The notes under the pieces: model-generated
What the model was told of the DNA's origin: nothing
Database searches by the model: none
What the model saw: the letters and a program-made list of their open reading frames with translations, nothing else
Part shown: positions 46,178 to 54,539 of the stretch, piece by piece
How the letters are laid out: each line of letters starts with the position of its first letter
Position numbering within the stretch: the first letter of the stretch is position 1
Assembly: GCF_026000435.1 (NCBI RefSeq)
Contig: NZ_AP026764.1
Location: 1,550,001-1,614,000 of the forward strand
Direction: 5' to 3'
Source: Vibrio sp. STUT-A11
Lineage (GTDB): Bacteria; Pseudomonadota; Gammaproteobacteria; Enterobacterales; Vibrionaceae
DNA length: 64,000 nucleotides
Position numbers and translations under genes: made by a program

Positions 46178-46679
46178 CGCATCGAGTTAACGATGAACAT
46201 TTATAGTATTGCAATCTAAGTGCCAACTTTTAAAAACCTTAAATAACAACACGTTGAACATTTTCTTATAAGTATCCTTTAAATTACTACGCACTGATAG
46301 AGTGCAAATGGCATTCATTATCGTGCAGAATTACTCATGCGCTCATAACCCCATCCTCTTCTCGGGCTTTAGCCGAATTTGCTGCTGTAAGTTAGCCGTC
46401 ACGTTCATCCTCTAAGCGGAGGCATTACCACAGATCATTCCTTGATGTTCAAAATTAAATCACAAAATCAAATGCCATAAAAATTAACAAAAACGGAATT
46501 TATAACCAATATTAAAACGTAATACCTATACATAAAACTGCTTTTTTAAAATATTCATGGTTTGATAATTTATAATACTGCCATTCTCACAGTATGATTC
46601 ACCACCTCGCCAATGTGATAACAATCACTAAAAAATGTACCATCTGCCACATTATTATTTATACGAAGGCAATTCCTCA

Positions 46680-47924
46680 GTGAAAGAGTCTCAAAAAACC
46701 TTAGGTTATAGTGAGTTAAACACAACAACTTGGTCAAAACATGATACACATTGGGTGCTTAGCCTCTTTGGCACTGCAGTAGGTGCTGGTATTTTATTCC
46801 TTCCAATCAACTTAGGTATTGGTGGCTTTTGGCCGCTAGTAAGTATGGCTATCCTCGCCTTTCCTATGACTTTTATAGCACACCGAGGATTAGCGCGATT
46901 TGTCTTATCTTCAAAGATTAAAAACGCCGACTTTACAGACGTGGTTGAAGAGCACTTTGGCGCGAAAGCGGGACGTGCGATTTCATTGCTGTATTTTCTG
47001 TCTATTTTTCCAATTCTACTGATCTATGGCGTAGGCATTACCAATACCGTTGATAGCTTTATGCTAAACCAGGCAGGCATGGAATCGCTACCTCGCCCTA
47101 TGCTTTCAGGCGTTCTCGTATTTGGCTTGATTGCGATTATGATGGCTGGAGAGAAAGTAATGTTGCGTGCATTTGCGGTTATGGTTTACCCGTTAGTCGC
47201 TATCCTTGCTTTCCTATCATTCTATTTGATGCCCAACTGGACGATGCCAGTGTTAAACGCGCCAGAAATGGGGTCGTTTGCAAACACCATGTGGTTAGCC
47301 GTACCTGTGGTCATTTTCTCTTTTAGCCACGCAGCAGCCATATCAAGCTTCGCCAATGTACAACGCCGTCATTACAGTGAAAATGCGGATTTCAAAGCCG
47401 AAGCAATTTTGCGTCGCACCAGTGTCATGCTGATCGCATTCGTACTACTGTTTGTCTTTTCGTGCGTGTTAGCGCTCTCACCAGAGCAACTGGCTGAGGC
47501 CAAAGCACAAAACGTATCCGTGTTGTCTTATTTGGCCAATGCTACTGATAACCCATTTATCGCGACGCTGGGACCTTTAGTCGCGTTTGTTGCCATCACT
47601 TCCTCTTTCCTAGGTCATTTTTTGGGCGCAAGAGAAAGCCTGAATGGACTGATCACGAAAAATTCAAGCCTTACCTATCGCAGTGCGGATAAAGTGAGTG
47701 TTGTCGTGCTGTTTATCTCGATCTGGATTGCAGCAATCATGAACCCGAGTATTCTGGGTATGATGGAAGCGCTTTCAGGTCCAGTGATCGCTATGATCTT
47801 ATTCATTATGCCGATGATCGCAGTGTATAAGGTTAAGTCTTTGCAGCAGTATCGTGGCAATCTATCCACTTACTTTGTGTTAATGACGGGCGTTATTGCG
47901 GTGAGTGCGTTACTTTTCAGCTAA
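46680..47924 (+). CDS. SdaC-like amino-acid:proton symporter
   Basis: 414 residues from the GTG at 46680, which has GAAGG 10 bases upstream; an ATG at 46635 has no ribosome site. About 11 membrane segments. LSLFGTAVGAGILFLPINLGIGG, AILAFPMTFIAHRGLARFVLSS, VVEEHFGAKAGR and SFLGHFLGARESLNGL closely follow E. coli SdaC, the serine transporter of the HAAAP family. Serine is the likely but unproved substrate, which would feed the SHMT/glycine pathway. Confidence 0.88.
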   Translation: MKESQKTLGYSELNTTTWSKHDTHWVLSLFGTAVGAGILFLPINLGIGGFWPLVSMAILAFPMTFIAHRGLARFVLSSKIKNADFTDVVEEHFGAKAGRAISLLYFLSIFPILLIYGVGITNTVDSFMLNQAGMESLPRPMLSGVLVFGLIAIMMAGEKVMLRAFAVMVYPLVAILAFLSFYLMPNWTMPVLNAPEMGSFANTMWLAVPVVIFSFSHAAAISSFANVQRRHYSENADFKAEAILRRTSVMLIAFVLLFVFSCVLALSPEQLAEAKAQNVSVLSYLANATDNPFIATLGPLVAFVAITSSFLGHFLGARESLNGLITKNSSLTYRSADKVSVVVLFISIWIAAIMNPSILGMMEALSGPVIAMILFIMPMIAVYKVKSLQQYRGNLSTYFVLMTGVIAVSALLFS

Positions 47925-47945
47925 CAAGGTTTACTTGACTTGAGG

Positions 47946-47988
47946 TTCAGGGGAATACCTTATTTAACATTTAAGGTAATTCCCTGAA
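47946..47988. terminator. Hairpin after the SdaC-like gene
   Basis: Arms TTCAGGGGAATACCTTA and TAAGGTAATTCCCTGAA pair with two mismatches around a 9-base loop. Little T follows on the plus strand. Confidence 0.55.
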
Positions 47989-48033
47989 GTTTGAAGCATT
48001 TTCTATGTAGAAACTGGTTGTTCTACAACTCTA

Positions 48034-48132
48034 TTAGATAAGAGTGAAAATTCCCGCCATCATGATTATTGAGGCGATGCAAGTACGGCCAATAATGCCG
48101 AAGTGTGAAGGTTGAATCATTTCATTGTGCAT
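48034..48132 (-). CDS. Small membrane protein, 32 residues
   Basis: A short frame starting MHNEMIQPSHFGIIGRTCIA and ending IMMAGIFTLI. CAGGAG lies 8 bases before the ATG, a good ribosome site. The last about 20 residues are hydrophobic and could span the inner membrane. A perfect 9-bp inverted repeat (48153-48180) precedes it. Too short for family assignment, and it may be a regulatory small protein of the YnhF/MgtS kind; this is only suggested by size. Confidence 0.5.
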   Translation of the reverse strand: MHNEMIQPSHFGIIGRTCIASIIMMAGIFTLI

Positions 48133-48398
48133 AGGCAATCTCCTGTTTGCTGTATTAAGCCTTTTATCAACGGCTTAATAACACTATGTCTAAGTTAAAG
48201 TTTTTTTACAACCCATACATAGATTAAGTTTTTATGACAGTAAGTTGTCATCTTTGATAATGAAATTAATTTTGTGATTTAGATCTATGAATTTTCACTT
48301 AGCAATCTTAATCTAAAATTTGAATAAGTTGATTTTTCATACAGCCTTTCAATGAGTTAAATTGAAACTACTAATAGGTAACCATTCCCTAGACAAAC
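48133..48398. other. AT-rich promoter region
   Basis: Apart from the inverted repeat at 48153-48180 the stretch is AT-rich (48190-48340) with poly-T and poly-A tracts and holds the presumed promoter of the small ORF. No other feature was recognised. Confidence 0.3.
48153..48180. promoter_or_regulatory. Perfect inverted repeat upstream of the small ORF
   Basis: TATTAAGCC and GGCTTAATA are separated by 10 bases, 21 bp upstream of the 32-codon ORF. It could be an operator or a leader hairpin. Confidence 0.4.
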
Positions 48399-49328
48399 TC
48401 ACCTTGTGAAAAGAATCACTTCTGTTCTTAAGCCCGCTTGCTCCGTCTCTGTTGAGCTATTTAAATAACGCTCGATTCCAAGCGGTTTACTCTTCACCTT
48501 AATCCCACTATGACGGGTTAAATTCATTGCCATTGCCCAGGCATTACCAAGTAATTGATATTCTCCTCGATGTTCCACTACAAATGTCTCACATTCAGGT
48601 ATTGTCCCGGCGACAAACCCTTCTGGCACAGTAATGGGATTATCGACCGGCAGACAGGTGATAAATTCAAACTGACCTTGTTTCATATCCATTGAGAGGT
48701 AGTAACAAAACATCGCACCATTCACAGGTATCTTTTCAGCTGTTGTCATTTCTTTTAATCGGTGACTATGCTCGCTCATTGTGGCTCCCAACTCGGCGAT
48801 CGTTCCGGAACCCGGTATACCAACATAATAAATGGTTGGCTGTTTTCGGTTGGCTATCTCGATGAGTTCTGACAGTACTTGCCCGGTTTCTAATTGGCTT
48901 TTGAGCATTTTTAGGCCACGATCGAAATCCTTCTCAAGCATCGATTTAAATAAACTTTTGAGAAAAAATCGGTTCCACCGAGTAGATGAATGTAACTCCC
49001 ACTCCACCAAGCAAGCATCTTGTGACGGCGTCACTATAAGTGTTACTTTGCCGTGACTTTGCATCGGTCGGAAAAAGTGCAATTCCATATCTAAACGGTG
49101 CTCCTGGGTGCTCTCTAGCACAATCGAGCCAGAACCGATGCGCTGACCATTCCATTCGTAGGCCGCCCCGACATGTCCTTGCTCGCCACGGAAATTAAGT
49201 TCACAGCTCGGCTCGAGAATGACCCAAGGTGACCATTCAGGCCAGTTCTTAAAATCCTTGAGGTAGTCAATAATTTCTTTTTGAGACTTTTCGATTTCAA
49301 TATTTCTGCTGACCAAATATGAAAGCAT
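48399..49328 (-). CDS. SRPBCC plus GyrI-like effector-binding protein
   Basis: 309 residues. The N-terminal half (about 1-150) is a START/SRPBCC-like hydrophobic-pocket domain (IIDYLKDFKNWPEWSPWVILEP). The C-terminal half (about 160-309) is a GyrI-like/AraC effector-binding domain (YYVGIPGSGTI; CLPVDNPITVPEGFVAGTIPE; RGEYQLLGNAWAMAM). Without a DNA-binding part it may sequester a small molecule. I use the ATG at 49328 with AAGGAG 5 bases upstream. Confidence 0.8.
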   Translation of the reverse strand: MLSYLVSRNIEIEKSQKEIIDYLKDFKNWPEWSPWVILEPSCELNFRGEQGHVGAAYEWNGQRIGSGSIVLESTQEHRLDMELHFFRPMQSHGKVTLIVTPSQDACLVEWELHSSTRWNRFFLKSLFKSMLEKDFDRGLKMLKSQLETGQVLSELIEIANRKQPTIYYVGIPGSGTIAELGATMSEHSHRLKEMTTAEKIPVNGAMFCYYLSMDMKQGQFEFITCLPVDNPITVPEGFVAGTIPECETFVVEHRGEYQLLGNAWAMAMNLTRHSGIKVKSKPLGIERYLNSSTETEQAGLRTEVILFTR

Positions 49329-49442
49329 AGCCACTCCTTGAGTTTATATTGCGCTCTATTCAGTCTACTTCAAATTCTGGTTTTTACTTGTTTCACTGTA
49401 TGTTAGAAGCAAAGGGGTCATCGCTGTACACCTAAGGAAGTA

Positions 49443-49552
49443 TTGAAAGATACAGCCGCTGATAAACTCCTGGATGAAGTATTGCAGGAAAAGCAGTGGA
49501 TGCGCTGACACCAGTGAAAAAAACAACAGTAAAAGACGTACTAAAAAGCTAA
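49443..49552 (+). pseudogene. Possible remnant of a small gene
   Basis: A TTG-initiated frame after AAGGAAG reads LKDTAADKLLDEVLQEKQWMR and stops. The next frame, overlapping it, reads GKAVDALTPVKKTTVKDVLKS and stops at 49552, just before a terminator. A single-base shift would join them into a roughly 35-residue lysine-rich protein. The identity is unknown. Confidence 0.3.
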
Positions 49553-49582
49553 CTAAGGATTAGATCGCTTAGCTGCAGATAG

Positions 49583-49614
49583 CAAAAGAGCGCCAGTTGA
49601 CGCTCTTTTGTTTT
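49583..49614. terminator. Bidirectional terminator
   Basis: CAAAAGAGCG pairs with CGCTCTTTTG around an eight-base loop, followed by TTTT on the plus strand. It ends the gene at 49633 on the minus strand. Confidence 0.88.
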
Positions 49615-49632
49615 ACAAGTTCAGGTTACGAG

Positions 49633-50688
49633 CTATGCCGCTTCTTTTTCACCAATCCAATGGTAATGGTGATTCGCTTTCTTACCTACTAGCCCCTGTT
49701 CTGCCAGTGTTTCAAATACCTTGTCTACTTCTTCAGCAGAAAGCCTAAATTCCTTAGCCACCGCTTTTTTAGTACAAGTAATTTGATGCGATCGGAGCGC
49801 ATCACTCACCTGCTCTATCAAAGGTTTAGGCTCCTCTGGTACTTTTTGTTCTTCAAATTTTTCTTCTTGCACCACTGGCTCTTGCTCTTCTTGAATATGA
49901 GGAAGATAACCTGCAGGCTGGGGGGCGATATCTCGAATTCGTTCTAGCCTAATCCCATCGTAACGACGGTAGAAGTAACGAAAACGTTGTTCTTCACCAA
50001 TTAAGCCTACAAAGAACGCAGCAAAAAAGTCGAGCAGAATAGATAAGAACACCACCAAACCAAGTTGTGCATGCTGAGAGCTGGTACCAAACGCTTTCGC
50101 TAAACTATCGATTAACCCGATAACTGAACCTTGAGTCACTGGCGGTAAGCTGTCACGCTCCATCGCCAACTTCTGCTGTTCTTCACGCAGTGTTTTGTTT
50201 TGCTCCTGGATTCTCGTTACACCTGTGGCAATACGTTCCATCTCGATATATTTCTGAGCAGCAATATTGTTAAGCTCGATCTGTTTGTCGATAGCTTCAA
50301 TCTGGCGGTTGAAAGCGTCTACTTTTGCTTGTTCAACTGATATATGGCTTTGTGCGCTATTGGTAGCGCTATTTATCCCGCCAATACTTCCGCCAATAGA
50401 GATCGCAGCAAGCACTGAGTAGAAAACTAAGGCTGTAATTGCACCGGGATAGTTTCTGTGGGCTCGGCGCTCGCCATACTCGTACCAGGCATAGAATTTA
50501 CCGGCTTCGAAAATGATTGCCAGACCACCAAACAAGGTCTGCATCATCGGGTTTTCGTCAATAGACAAAAACAGCAAAAGAGAAAAAATGGTCGATGCCA
50601 AGATAGCCGCACCGGTAAATGCATAAACACTCACCATGGCAAACCGGCCTTTAGGGTATCGAAACTCGATCTGTTGTTCGTATTTCAT
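49633..50688 (-). CDS. Membrane protein with coiled coil and C-terminal winged helix
   Basis: 351 residues, not matched to a named family. Two membrane segments are at about 18-45 and 51-66, a third at about 82-103, then a Gln/Glu-rich coiled coil at about 110-180. A fourth segment lies at about 208-233 (LGLVVFLSILLDFFAAFFVGLIGE). A Glu/Pro-rich linker (263-290) leads to a terminal winged-helix-like fold (QVSDALRSHQITCTKKAVAKEF; AEEVDKVFETLAEQGLVGKK). The layout resembles some plasmid/phage-borne membrane proteins with a DNA-binding-like tail. Confidence 0.7.
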   Translation of the reverse strand: MKYEQQIEFRYPKGRFAMVSVYAFTGAAILASTIFSLLLFLSIDENPMMQTLFGGLAIIFEAGKFYAWYEYGERRAHRNYPGAITALVFYSVLAAISIGGSIGGINSATNSAQSHISVEQAKVDAFNRQIEAIDKQIELNNIAAQKYIEMERIATGVTRIQEQNKTLREEQQKLAMERDSLPPVTQGSVIGLIDSLAKAFGTSSQHAQLGLVVFLSILLDFFAAFFVGLIGEEQRFRYFYRRYDGIRLERIRDIAPQPAGYLPHIQEEQEPVVQEEKFEEQKVPEEPKPLIEQVSDALRSHQITCTKKAVAKEFRLSAEEVDKVFETLAEQGLVGKKANHHYHWIGEKEAA

Positions 50689-51055
50689 TGGAGAAATTTC
50701 TTAAGATTGCGCGGCCAATAATTAACTAACACACGCTCAGGCATGTATAAAGGTCGGAGAGAATACCGTATCCTTTATTAAATTACTGTCATATTTGCGT
50801 TAATGGCAAACAAGTGCAGAATAGATGCTCACTTTGCATTGATATCCTGCAAATCTAGCACGCAAATCCACCAGCCAATTTTGACAACCCGAGCCCTTAC
50901 TGCGGGTTGAAGGCTGGTTTTGGTAACTAATCACCTCCATCAACATACGCACCTCACCAGTAAGACACAAATAACGCACAGTTAAATCACCTTTTATCAA
51001 TCTTATCGTTACATTTTCAGGGTTATTTGTTAGTATCCTGCGCGAATGACAACAA
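50689..51055. other. Intergenic region with a complex stem-loop
   Basis: 367 bp between divergent genes. At 50870-50918 ACCAGCC pairs with GGCTGGT, enclosing CAACCCG/CGGGTTG; TTTTGG follows on the plus strand, so it may be a weak terminator or part of an RNA. A 47-codon minus-strand frame with GAGG upstream overlaps this structure; its reality is uncertain. Confidence 0.4.
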
Positions 51056-51529
51056 TTGAAAAACCGTATGGAAATGACTCAGAGATCGCAGAAAACGCAA
51101 CGCGTAGCCGCTTTGGCGGTTATCTTAGCCGTTCTGTTTCAGCTGTATCTTGCTTCCACTGCGGTACTGAACCCAACTCAAGTTCACAACAAAAACTGGC
51201 TAAGCGAATTTCAAAACGAAAAGGTGCTGCTGTGTACTGCGGACGGCTTTAAATGGGTTAATATCAACTCGCTGATTGCAGCGAACAGCGACGCTGCTTC
51301 TCCCTTCCTCCACAACCTCAACTTGCATGAAGGTTTTCACTTTGAGTGCCCTTTGCTTCAAGCTGTGCAGTTTTTCGTGCTGTGCGCGATTGGACTCTAT
51401 CTCACCACTATTGATTGGTTACGACGTGCAAGACGCGCGCTGACTCTATATCGATTTACACAGTGCGGAAGGCTGGTTTACAAGCATGTCGCACCGAAGC
51501 ATTCTCCACCTTGTATTTTTCCTGCCTGA
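51056..51529 (+). CDS. Small membrane protein upstream of a copper chaperone
   Basis: 157 residues from a TTG; ATGs at 51068 and 51074 are possible starts and no strong ribosome site separates them. A signal anchor or signal peptide (VAALAVILAVLFQLYLAS) and a second membrane segment near 103-120 (LQAVQFFVLCAIGLYLTT) bracket a loop with two Cys (CTADGF; FECPL). The layout resembles DUF2946-type proteins often found with copper genes. It precedes the PCuAC gene by 87 bp. Confidence 0.65.
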   Translation: MKNRMEMTQRSQKTQRVAALAVILAVLFQLYLASTAVLNPTQVHNKNWLSEFQNEKVLLCTADGFKWVNINSLIAANSDAASPFLHNLNLHEGFHFECPLLQAVQFFVLCAIGLYLTTIDWLRRARRALTLYRFTQCGRLVYKHVAPKHSPPCIFPA

Positions 51530-51616
51530 GCCTTTAACAAGCAATCAGGTAAAAACAACAATTCCCTAGCCAATGTTTGGTAAGGGGAAGACATTACCAT
51601 CAAAAGGAAAATACAA

Positions 51617-52090
51617 ATGCTTAAACAAATTAAAACCCTTGCTATTACACTTGTCGCTTTGGTGGCTAGCCCAATCAGCCTTGCTCATGAATATGAAGCG
51701 GGTAAGATCCATATTGATCACCCATGGAGCCGTGAAGCACCACCAAATGCACCTGTGATTGGCGGCTTCTTACAACTCAACAACCACGGTGATACTGAGG
51801 ATTCATTGATTGCGGCAGAGACTCCTATCGCAGGACGCGTTGAACTGCATAATCACATTATGCAAGATAGTGTCATGAAGATGGTGAAGGTTAGTGAGAT
51901 TAGCGTACCAGCAAACGGGAGTGTGTCACTGGAGCCAGGAAGTTTTCACCTGATGATATTTAACCCGACTAAGGTCCTGAAGGAAGGCGATCGTTTTCCG
52001 GTAACACTGACGTTTAAACATGCAGGAAAAGTGGACGTAGAGGTAGCCGTTGAAAGTAAAAGTCATATGGAAAAGCATATGAGCCATTAA
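51617..52090 (+). CDS. Periplasmic copper chaperone, PCuAC family
   Basis: 157 residues. A signal peptide (MLKQIKTLAITLVALVASPISLA) precedes a cupredoxin-like domain. The copper site fits the family pattern H(M)x10Mx21HxM: HNHIMQDSVMKM near 80 and GSFHLMIF near 115, plus a His/Met-rich C-terminus (SHMEKHMSH). PCuAC proteins deliver Cu(I) to cytochrome oxidase or manage periplasmic copper. Its terminator was split by the element at 52129-52337. Confidence 0.9.
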   Translation: MLKQIKTLAITLVALVASPISLAHEYEAGKIHIDHPWSREAPPNAPVIGGFLQLNNHGDTEDSLIAAETPIAGRVELHNHIMQDSVMKMVKVSEISVPANGSVSLEPGSFHLMIFNPTKVLKEGDRFPVTLTFKHAGKVDVEVAVESKSHMEKHMSH

Positions 52091-52128
52091 TCGCTAACTG
52101 GTTTTAAATACAAAAAGCCCGACCAATA

Positions 52129-52337
52129 AGCCTCATGCCATTCGTTTAACAGCGAATGGCATGTTTAAGTCTCCCGTCTTCCTGAACAGCGACGAAGGAG
52201 CGTGATTCAGGATCTAATTTCCGAGCACTTTATGGCCAACGTTAATTCACTAGCTGCTCAGCGCGCTGCTATTAGATTCCTAGTCTCGCTAGTGCTCGCT
52301 GGAATGACTCGGATAAGATTATTAAGCGATTGGCACT
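52129..52337. mobile_element. 209-bp non-autonomous element (MITE-like), copy 2
   Basis: Inserted in a terminator loop and flanked by an 8-bp direct repeat, GACCAATA, at 52121-52128 and 52338-52345. Near-terminal inverted repeats read TGCCATTCGTTTAA (left) and TGCCAATCGCTTAA (right, complement). It contains a perfect 10-bp hairpin near 52136-52163 and a core (52176-52308) shared with 14963-15097. It has no ORF, so it must have been moved by a transposase supplied elsewhere. Confidence 0.75.
52176..52308. repeat. Core of the palindromic repeat, copy 2
   Basis: 133 bp beginning GTCTTCC and ending GGAATGAC, with the same two conserved blocks as copy 1 (GAACAGCGACGAAGGAG and AGATTCCTAGTCTCGC). 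Confidence 0.75.
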
Positions 52338-52373
52338 GACCAATAGGTCGGGCTTTTTTAAATCGTTTACCAA

Positions 52374-53726
52374 CTACTTAAAGCACACGTCAGCCCAACG
52401 AGCCAAGCCAGCGGTGACCGAACCAAAGTAATTACCACTCACAACCGGAATATTAGGCAGTACTGACTGCACCGCGTCGCGTAAAATAGGTGAACGCGCT
52501 GAACCACCCGTCATAAAGATCGCGTCTGGTTTCACCCCTGCTTGCTCGACCGCTTCTGTGACTAACGCCGTCATCTTGTTTTTAGGGGATTGAATAGATT
52601 CGATCATTTCATCACGCTTCACATCCACTTCAATAAGCTCAGATAACAAGTTAATGCCTGCACGGTAAGAAGCCGCATCAGAGAGCGCCACTTTAGCCTC
52701 TTCGGCACGACGAACAATGTTATAGCCTAAAGATTCATGGTACACCTCAAGTAGTCTCTTGAGCTTTTCGGGTTCCTGAGCCTGTTTATGGAGCAGTTTT
52801 AACGAGCCGAGATTTTCACGTGAATAGAAGTCATTCTGCGCTTCCACGTTGTTAATCGCGATTGGATTCCAGAACTGGGTTGTTGGCATCACGATACCCG
52901 ATTCCATTTTACTTTCCATGCCAAACGGGAACATCAGTTGCTTAAACGCAATCGCAATATCCAAATCATTACCGCCGACACGCTGACCACTGTGTGCAAG
53001 CAAACTCGCGGTTCTGTCCGCTTTACCTGACCATGATGGCCCCATTTGAATCAGTGAACAGTCAGTGGTACCACCACCGATATCGACAACTAAGATCGTC
53101 TTGTCTTCGGTAAGTGTGGCTTCGTATTCTAAACCAGCTGCGACAGGCTCAAACTGAAATTCCACATTGTTAAATCCAGCACGCTTAGCAGCCTTTAATA
53201 GGATGCCTTCCGCCTGAACATTGGCTTTTTCTCCGCCGCGTCCGTGGAAGTTGATTGGACGCCCGATAACAGCATCGGTAATGGATTCTTGTGCGTCATT
53301 TTCTGCCTGTGACTTAATGTTATCCATCATGGCGCAAACCAAATCTTCAAAGAAGGCAAGTTGCACGTCACGCAGACCGGATGCACCTAAGAATGACTTT
53401 GGCGATTTAACATAGTAAATGTCACGAGGATCTTCTAAATAGCGATTCAGTGCCGCTTGGCCAAAATCGATATCTTCCGGTTCCAGATCAATGCTCTCTT
53501 CACGATTTAAGTTGATTGCGCGGCGGAGTACTTGTTCTCCAACCTGATCGAACGGTTTAATATCTCGATGTCGAAATAGATGCTCAGAGACCGACTCTCG
53601 AGTAGGAGCGGCAAGCGTGGAAGGGATGAAGTAGTTACTCTCTTCAAGCTTGAGCAATACTGGTTCGCCTGATTCCATTTTTGCAACTGAACAGTTTGCA
53701 GTGCCGTAGTCAAAGCCGATAAACAT
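52374..53726 (-). CDS. yegD: Hsp70-like protein YegD
   Basis: 450 residues. The actin-like ATPase domain is complete: phosphate-1 FIGFDYGTANCSV, phosphate-2 LVVDIGGGTTDCSLIQMG near 210, and adenosine motif IFMTGGSARSPILRDAV near 405. The substrate-binding domain of true DnaK is absent, as in E. coli YegD. The physiological role is unknown. The ATG at 53726 has GGGAGGA upstream; a GTG four codons earlier overlaps that site. Confidence 0.92.
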   Translation of the reverse strand: MFIGFDYGTANCSVAKMESGEPVLLKLEESNYFIPSTLAAPTRESVSEHLFRHRDIKPFDQVGEQVLRRAINLNREESIDLEPEDIDFGQAALNRYLEDPRDIYYVKSPKSFLGASGLRDVQLAFFEDLVCAMMDNIKSQAENDAQESITDAVIGRPINFHGRGGEKANVQAEGILLKAAKRAGFNNVEFQFEPVAAGLEYEATLTEDKTILVVDIGGGTTDCSLIQMGPSWSGKADRTASLLAHSGQRVGGNDLDIAIAFKQLMFPFGMESKMESGIVMPTTQFWNPIAINNVEAQNDFYSRENLGSLKLLHKQAQEPEKLKRLLEVYHESLGYNIVRRAEEAKVALSDAASYRAGINLLSELIEVDVKRDEMIESIQSPKNKMTALVTEAVEQAGVKPDAIFMTGGSARSPILRDAVQSVLPNIPVVSGNYFGSVTAGLARWADVCFK

Positions 53727-53797
53727 AAATCCTCCCACTGACTAAAAAGGTCGGCAATGCTACCCCAACACAGAGTGAATTGCTACTGTACAGCGTG

Positions 53798-54424
53798 TTA
53801 TTGTTTTTCTTCAGGTTCTGTTTTCTTGGATGGCAAAGCGACGACGACAATAAGAGCTAAAAGTAAGAATACCGGCGTCAGCTTTAATCCATCCCAGATG
53901 GTATAACTATCGTGAAACAACCAAAAAATACCCACGGTGAGCAGATAAGAAAAGTAGCTACAGAACACCAAACTCACCGCGGCAAAGCGAACTCGGTTAA
54001 TGATTAAAATACGAACCAAATATTGGCTGAGAATACCAGCGCAATGCATCGCGAGTTGCCAGTTAATTACAAACACGGCCAGTGCAACAAATCCAGCCAC
54101 CAGCAAGGAATCATAGGTACTGATTGCAAAGTAGCTGCCAAAGCGGCTTATGATGAAGGGATATTCCCCCTCATACACCGTTGACCACGAAATCGCGTTG
54201 GCCGCTGCAACAAAGTTAGCGAAATAAGCAATAGCATAAAAGGAAGTTTGGGAGCTGAATGGATGAAATACGTCGTTTCGATACCCTTGCCACTCTTCGT
54301 CGTTGTCTGTCGGGCCAACCCAACTGCGTTTTCTGGCAGGTACGGGCTCATCAAACGCTGGGCCATTACGAAATAGCAGCCAAAAAATATACAGTGCAAG
54401 TGCGACCAGGAGTATTGTCAGCAT
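53798..54424 (-). CDS. Membrane protein of unknown function
   Basis: 208 residues with five probable membrane segments: one at the N-terminus (LTILLVALALYIFWLLF), the others at about 67-85, 108-130, 147-170 and 180-200. A short charged tail (KKTEPEEKQ) follows. The start at 54424 has GGGAGGG upstream. No family was recognised. It lies 71 bp upstream of yegD on the same strand and may share its transcript. Confidence 0.65.
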   Translation of the reverse strand: MLTILLVALALYIFWLLFRNGPAFDEPVPARKRSWVGPTDNDEEWQGYRNDVFHPFSSQTSFYAIAYFANFVAAANAISWSTVYEGEYPFIISRFGSYFAISTYDSLLVAGFVALAVFVINWQLAMHCAGILSQYLVRILIINRVRFAAVSLVFCSYFSYLLTVGIFWLFHDSYTIWDGLKLTPVFLLLALIVVVALPSKKTEPEEKQ

Positions 54425-54539
54425 ACCCTCCCCCCCTTTCATTATGTCGATTTCACTGCTTATGGCTTTGGGGTCGTAAACTGCACTTCCCTGTTATTAT
54501 TTTTTACTCACCGTGGACAACCGCTTTATTTGACCACTA

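Larger units (their letters stand above)
45861..46679. other. Long untranslated region, possible minus-strand RNA
   Basis: About 820 bp with no credible ORF on either strand. On the minus strand it ends in a strong terminator (46069-46098). Upstream of that on the same strand are stems at 46150-46177 and in the 46350-46430 area (CCTC/GAGG and CGGGCT/AGCCG arms). The sequence between could be a small RNA or a leader. No known riboswitch core was recognised. Confidence 0.45.
52112..52359. terminator. Terminator interrupted by an insertion
   Basis: AAAAAGCCCGACC (52112-52124) and GGTCGGGCTTTTTT (52346-52359) are perfect complements, and removing 52129-52345 restores a stem with an AATA loop between two convergent genes. 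The insertion adds about 217 bp to the loop; termination may be weakened. Confidence 0.8.

Noticed and set aside
46130..46180. GTAGCGGGATAGGG on the minus strand recalled the 3' part of a c-di-GMP-I riboswitch.
   Set aside because: The 5' half of the aptamer with its conserved joining regions is not present.
46300..46450. The minus strand has several GGA motifs, so a CsrB/C-type sponge RNA was considered.
   Set aside because: Only about five GGA occur over nearly 400 bases and few lie in hairpin loops; Csr RNAs have many more.
50800..51000. A 66-codon minus-strand frame, MIKGDLTVRYLCL and onward.
   Set aside because: It coincides with the stable stem-loop at 50870-50918, which explains the open frame at least as well; left as uncertain within the region entry.
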